From Rubrivivax sp. (GTDB lineage: Bacteria > Pseudomonadota > Gammaproteobacteria > Burkholderiales > Burkholderiaceae), in contig SEEY01000193.1 of the NCBI GenBank assembly GCA_004211235.1, positions 1 through 7,178 on the forward strand: a stretch of DNA of 7,178 nucleotides. Direction: 5' to 3'. Positions 5,138 to 7,178 of the stretch are shown in pieces. Both the position numbers and the translations under genes were made by a program. Position 1 is the stretch's first letter, and each line of letters begins with the position of its first letter. The notes under the pieces are model-generated. The model ran no database searches. It had not been told where the DNA came from and worked only from the letters and a program-made list of their open reading frames with translations.

Positions 5138-7132
5138 TCAGAACCGGACCTGCAACCCGGTCTGCGCCGACCGTCCCGCCTGGGGCGACAGGTCGCGGAT
5201 GGTGGGCACGGCGGTGGCGTTGTAGGCCAGCTTGTTGCCGAGGTTGTCCAGCTTCAGGTACCAGAGCGCATCGGTCTGGCCCCAGCGGAGCTGGCGCGCA
5301 ACGCTGAGGCGCACCGTGCCGTAGCCGGGCGTGGGGGTGTCGAACGCTGCCACCCGGGTCTGGCGCGCGGCGCCGCGCCATTCCAGCCGGCCCGACCATG
5401 CGCCCTGCCGGGCCTCCAGCCCCAACATGGCGCGCAGCGGCGCCAAGCGGGGCAGCGGTTCGCCCGTGGCGCGGTTGTCGCCCCGCACGGTGTCCAGCTG
5501 CGCCAGAAGTGCCACGGCCGGGTGGGCCTGCCAGCGGCCCTCCAGCTCCACGCCGCGCAGCCGCGCGGGCACGGCCTGGAAGCTGTAGACCGGTACCGCC
5601 TGCCCGTCGTTGTCCGCCGTTTCACCGGTCGCCTGCAAGGCGATGTAGCTGGCGAAACGCGTCTCGTAGACGTTGACGTGCACATGGCTCTGCTCGCCCT
5701 CCCACTTCAGGCCGATGTCTGCCCCCTTGGAGCGCTCCAGGCCGAGGCGGTCGTCGCCACGCTCGAAGGCGGCGCTGGCCACATGCAGGCCGTTGGCGAA
5801 CAGCTCGTAGTAGGCCGGTGCGCGTTGGGTGCGGTTCAGGTTGGCGCTCAGGCTCCAGGCCTTGTCCAGCGGCAGCACACCGCTGAGTGCCAGGCTCACC
5901 GGGCTGAAGCGCCGCGACTGCGCGGCACCGAAACGGTCGCCGCCGTCGGAGTCGACCGTCACGCGCTCGGTGCGCGCGCCGGCCGACCAGTCGACGCCGG
6001 CTAGTTTGGCCTGCTCCAGCACGAAGACGCCGGTGGTGCGCGTGCGCGTGTTCGGCACGAAGGCCTCCTCGCCGAGCGCCGAGAAGTCCAGCGCCTCGGT
6101 CTGCAGGCCGACGATGCCCTTCAGCGGGCCGATGGCAGCATGTTCCAGCTCCAGTCTCCCGTCGGTGCCGCGGCTCTTGAAGGTCGTGCCGACCTCGCCC
6201 GAGCCCTCCACTTCCTGGTGCTCGTAGCGGTTGCGGCTCAGCTGCCAGCTGACGCGGTGGATGGGGCCATCGGCCGCCGCCCATTCACCCGCCGTGGCGA
6301 TGCGCTGGCGCTGCATGCGGATGGTCACGTCGGCCTCGGCCGTGGTGCCGTAATCGGTGTGGAAATCGTCCACCGACACGCCGGCGTAGCCGCCCTGGAA
6401 GAACACCGAGCCACCCACCGCGCCGCCATGGCTGCGAGCGGCGGAGTTGCGCACGCTGCTGCGGCTCTCGGACCCGTCGTCGGTCGGACTGGAGAAGCGC
6501 GGCGCACGCTGGTCGTCGGCGTCGCGGCCGGCCAGGTCAACGTGCCAGCCGAAACCGGCGTGGGCCTCGCCGCTGCCGCCATCCAGCACGACGGCACCGC
6601 TCTTGTCGTTGCTGGCGCCGCCGAAGCGCACTTCGGCCGCACCGCTGACGCCGGTCAGCAGCCCGCGAGGGATGCGGTTGTCCAGCGTGTTGACGACGCC
6701 GCCCACCGCATTGCCGCCGTAGAGCAGCGCCGCCGCGCCGCGCAGCACCTCGACCTTGTCGATGACCAGCGGGTCAATGGCCACGCCATGGTCGAAGCTC
6801 AGGTTGGACGCATCCACCGAAGCGCCGGAGTTGCTGAGGATGCGCACGCGGTCGCCGTCCAGACCGCGGATGCTGGGCCGGCTGGCGTTGGGGCCGAAGT
6901 TGGTGGCGGCCACGCCGGGCAGACCCTGCAGCGTGTCGCCGAGAGTGGCGGCGCGGGTCAGCACGAGCTGGTCGCCGGACAGCGAATCGCTGGGCTGGGC
7001 CAGCACCTGGCTCTTCAGCGGGTTGCCGGTGACGACGACCTTGTCGAGGGATTCCGCCGGGTCGGCGTGGGCGGCGGAGACGAAAACGGACAGGCAGGCG
7101 GCCGCGACGGGCGCCAGTGCAAAGGAACGCAT
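5138..7132 (-). CDS. TonB-dependent outer-membrane receptor, ZnuD-like
   Basis: 664 aa. The signal peptide is residues 1-23, with a likely cut after SAAHA. A TonB box-like segment (LDKVVVTGNP, 29-38) follows, then the plug domain to about 155: TLGDTLQGLPGV (63-74), NASRPSIRGLDGDRVRIL (82-99), LSFDHGVAIDP (111-121), IDKVEVLRGAAALLYGGNAV (124-143). The rest is a beta-barrel ending in QVRF, the terminal Phe expected for BAM-assembled barrels. Segments such as FHTDYGTTAEADVTIRMQRQ (257-276) and LDFSALGEEAFVPNTRTRTT (348-367) resemble the ZnuD group that imports zinc in Neisseria and relatives, and the Asp114-His115 pair sits where I recall a ZnuD metal ligand. Histidines are few (about 12 in the mature protein) and no His-rich loop is present, so zinc as the substrate is only a suggestion; another metal chelate or metallophore is possible. 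Start ATG 7132 has SD GGAAG (7141-7145, 8 nt spacing) and gives a clean signal peptide; the in-frame GTG at 7147 is rejected. Confidence 0.93.
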   Translation of the reverse strand: MRSFALAPVAAACLSVFVSAAHADPAESLDKVVVTGNPLKSQVLAQPSDSLSGDQLVLTRAATLGDTLQGLPGVAATNFGPNASRPSIRGLDGDRVRILSNSGASVDASNLSFDHGVAIDPLVIDKVEVLRGAAALLYGGNAVGGVVNTLDNRIPRGLLTGVSGAAEVRFGGASNDKSGAVVLDGGSGEAHAGFGWHVDLAGRDADDQRAPRFSSPTDDGSESRSSVRNSAARSHGGAVGGSVFFQGGYAGVSVDDFHTDYGTTAEADVTIRMQRQRIATAGEWAAADGPIHRVSWQLSRNRYEHQEVEGSGEVGTTFKSRGTDGRLELEHAAIGPLKGIVGLQTEALDFSALGEEAFVPNTRTRTTGVFVLEQAKLAGVDWSAGARTERVTVDSDGGDRFGAAQSRRFSPVSLALSGVLPLDKAWSLSANLNRTQRAPAYYELFANGLHVASAAFERGDDRLGLERSKGADIGLKWEGEQSHVHVNVYETRFASYIALQATGETADNDGQAVPVYSFQAVPARLRGVELEGRWQAHPAVALLAQLDTVRGDNRATGEPLPRLAPLRAMLGLEARQGAWSGRLEWRGAARQTRVAAFDTPTPGYGTVRLSVARQLRWGQTDALWYLKLDNLGNKLAYNATAVPTIRDLSPQAGRSAQTGLQVRF

Positions 7133-7178
7133 GAGGGGTACTTCCACGAGAAAACGTTGTGCCCGCGCCTCGAAATAC

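Noticed and set aside
3490..5307. 605-codon open frame on the plus strand, antisense to the ATP-grasp gene
   Set aside because: Same GC-driven shadow effect: low-complexity His/Val/Arg-rich product, spanning a whole gene, an intergenic gap and part of the receptor gene.
7133..7147. GTG start at 7147 for the receptor
   Set aside because: It would add MEVPL before a clean signal peptide and would contain the likely SD (GGAAG) of ATG 7132.

Overview
The window is GC-rich (roughly two thirds G+C by eye), densely coding, and all four substantial genes lie on the minus strand, so transcription runs from the right edge to the left. The GC-rich codon use, the outer-membrane receptor and the gene family content suggest a high-GC betaproteobacterium, most likely a Burkholderiales relative (Rubrivivax/Leptothrix/Roseateles type). 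This is inference from style and protein similarity, not from a marker gene.

Right part (about 5138-7132): one complete TonB-dependent outer-membrane receptor with signal peptide, TonB box, plug, beta-barrel and terminal Phe. Its plug and early barrel motifs look like the ZnuD (zinc uptake) group of receptors. A GC-rich stem-loop lies 6 nt after its stop. A 202-nt non-coding stretch (4936-5137) follows; it holds a possible -10 element and a pair of mutually exclusive hairpins, and looks like the leader of the next operon.

Left part (1-4935): a three-gene cluster of the predicted amidoligase type. It comprises a circularly permuted ATP-grasp protein (DUF404/DUF407, 478 aa), an alpha-E domain protein (DUF403, 314 aa), and a large transglutaminase-like protein with a DUF2126 C-terminal part, cut by the left edge after 770 codons. 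This gene set is a known conserved association from comparative genomics, predicted to make and/or process an amide- or peptide-linked product. To my knowledge its substrate and product are not established.

The oddest stretch is the 3338-3498 interval between the ATP-grasp and alpha-E genes. It carries a second, truncated copy of the start of the alpha-E gene in a well-initiated 52-codon ORF (3327-3485), whose stop overlaps the true alpha-E start by 11 nt. The same interval contains a perfect 7-bp hairpin, an imperfect hairpin, and an inverted copy of a conserved alpha-E motif. It looks like the scar of a local duplication with template switching that now sits as a coupled leader ORF. No RNA genes, insertion sequences or CRISPR arrays were seen.
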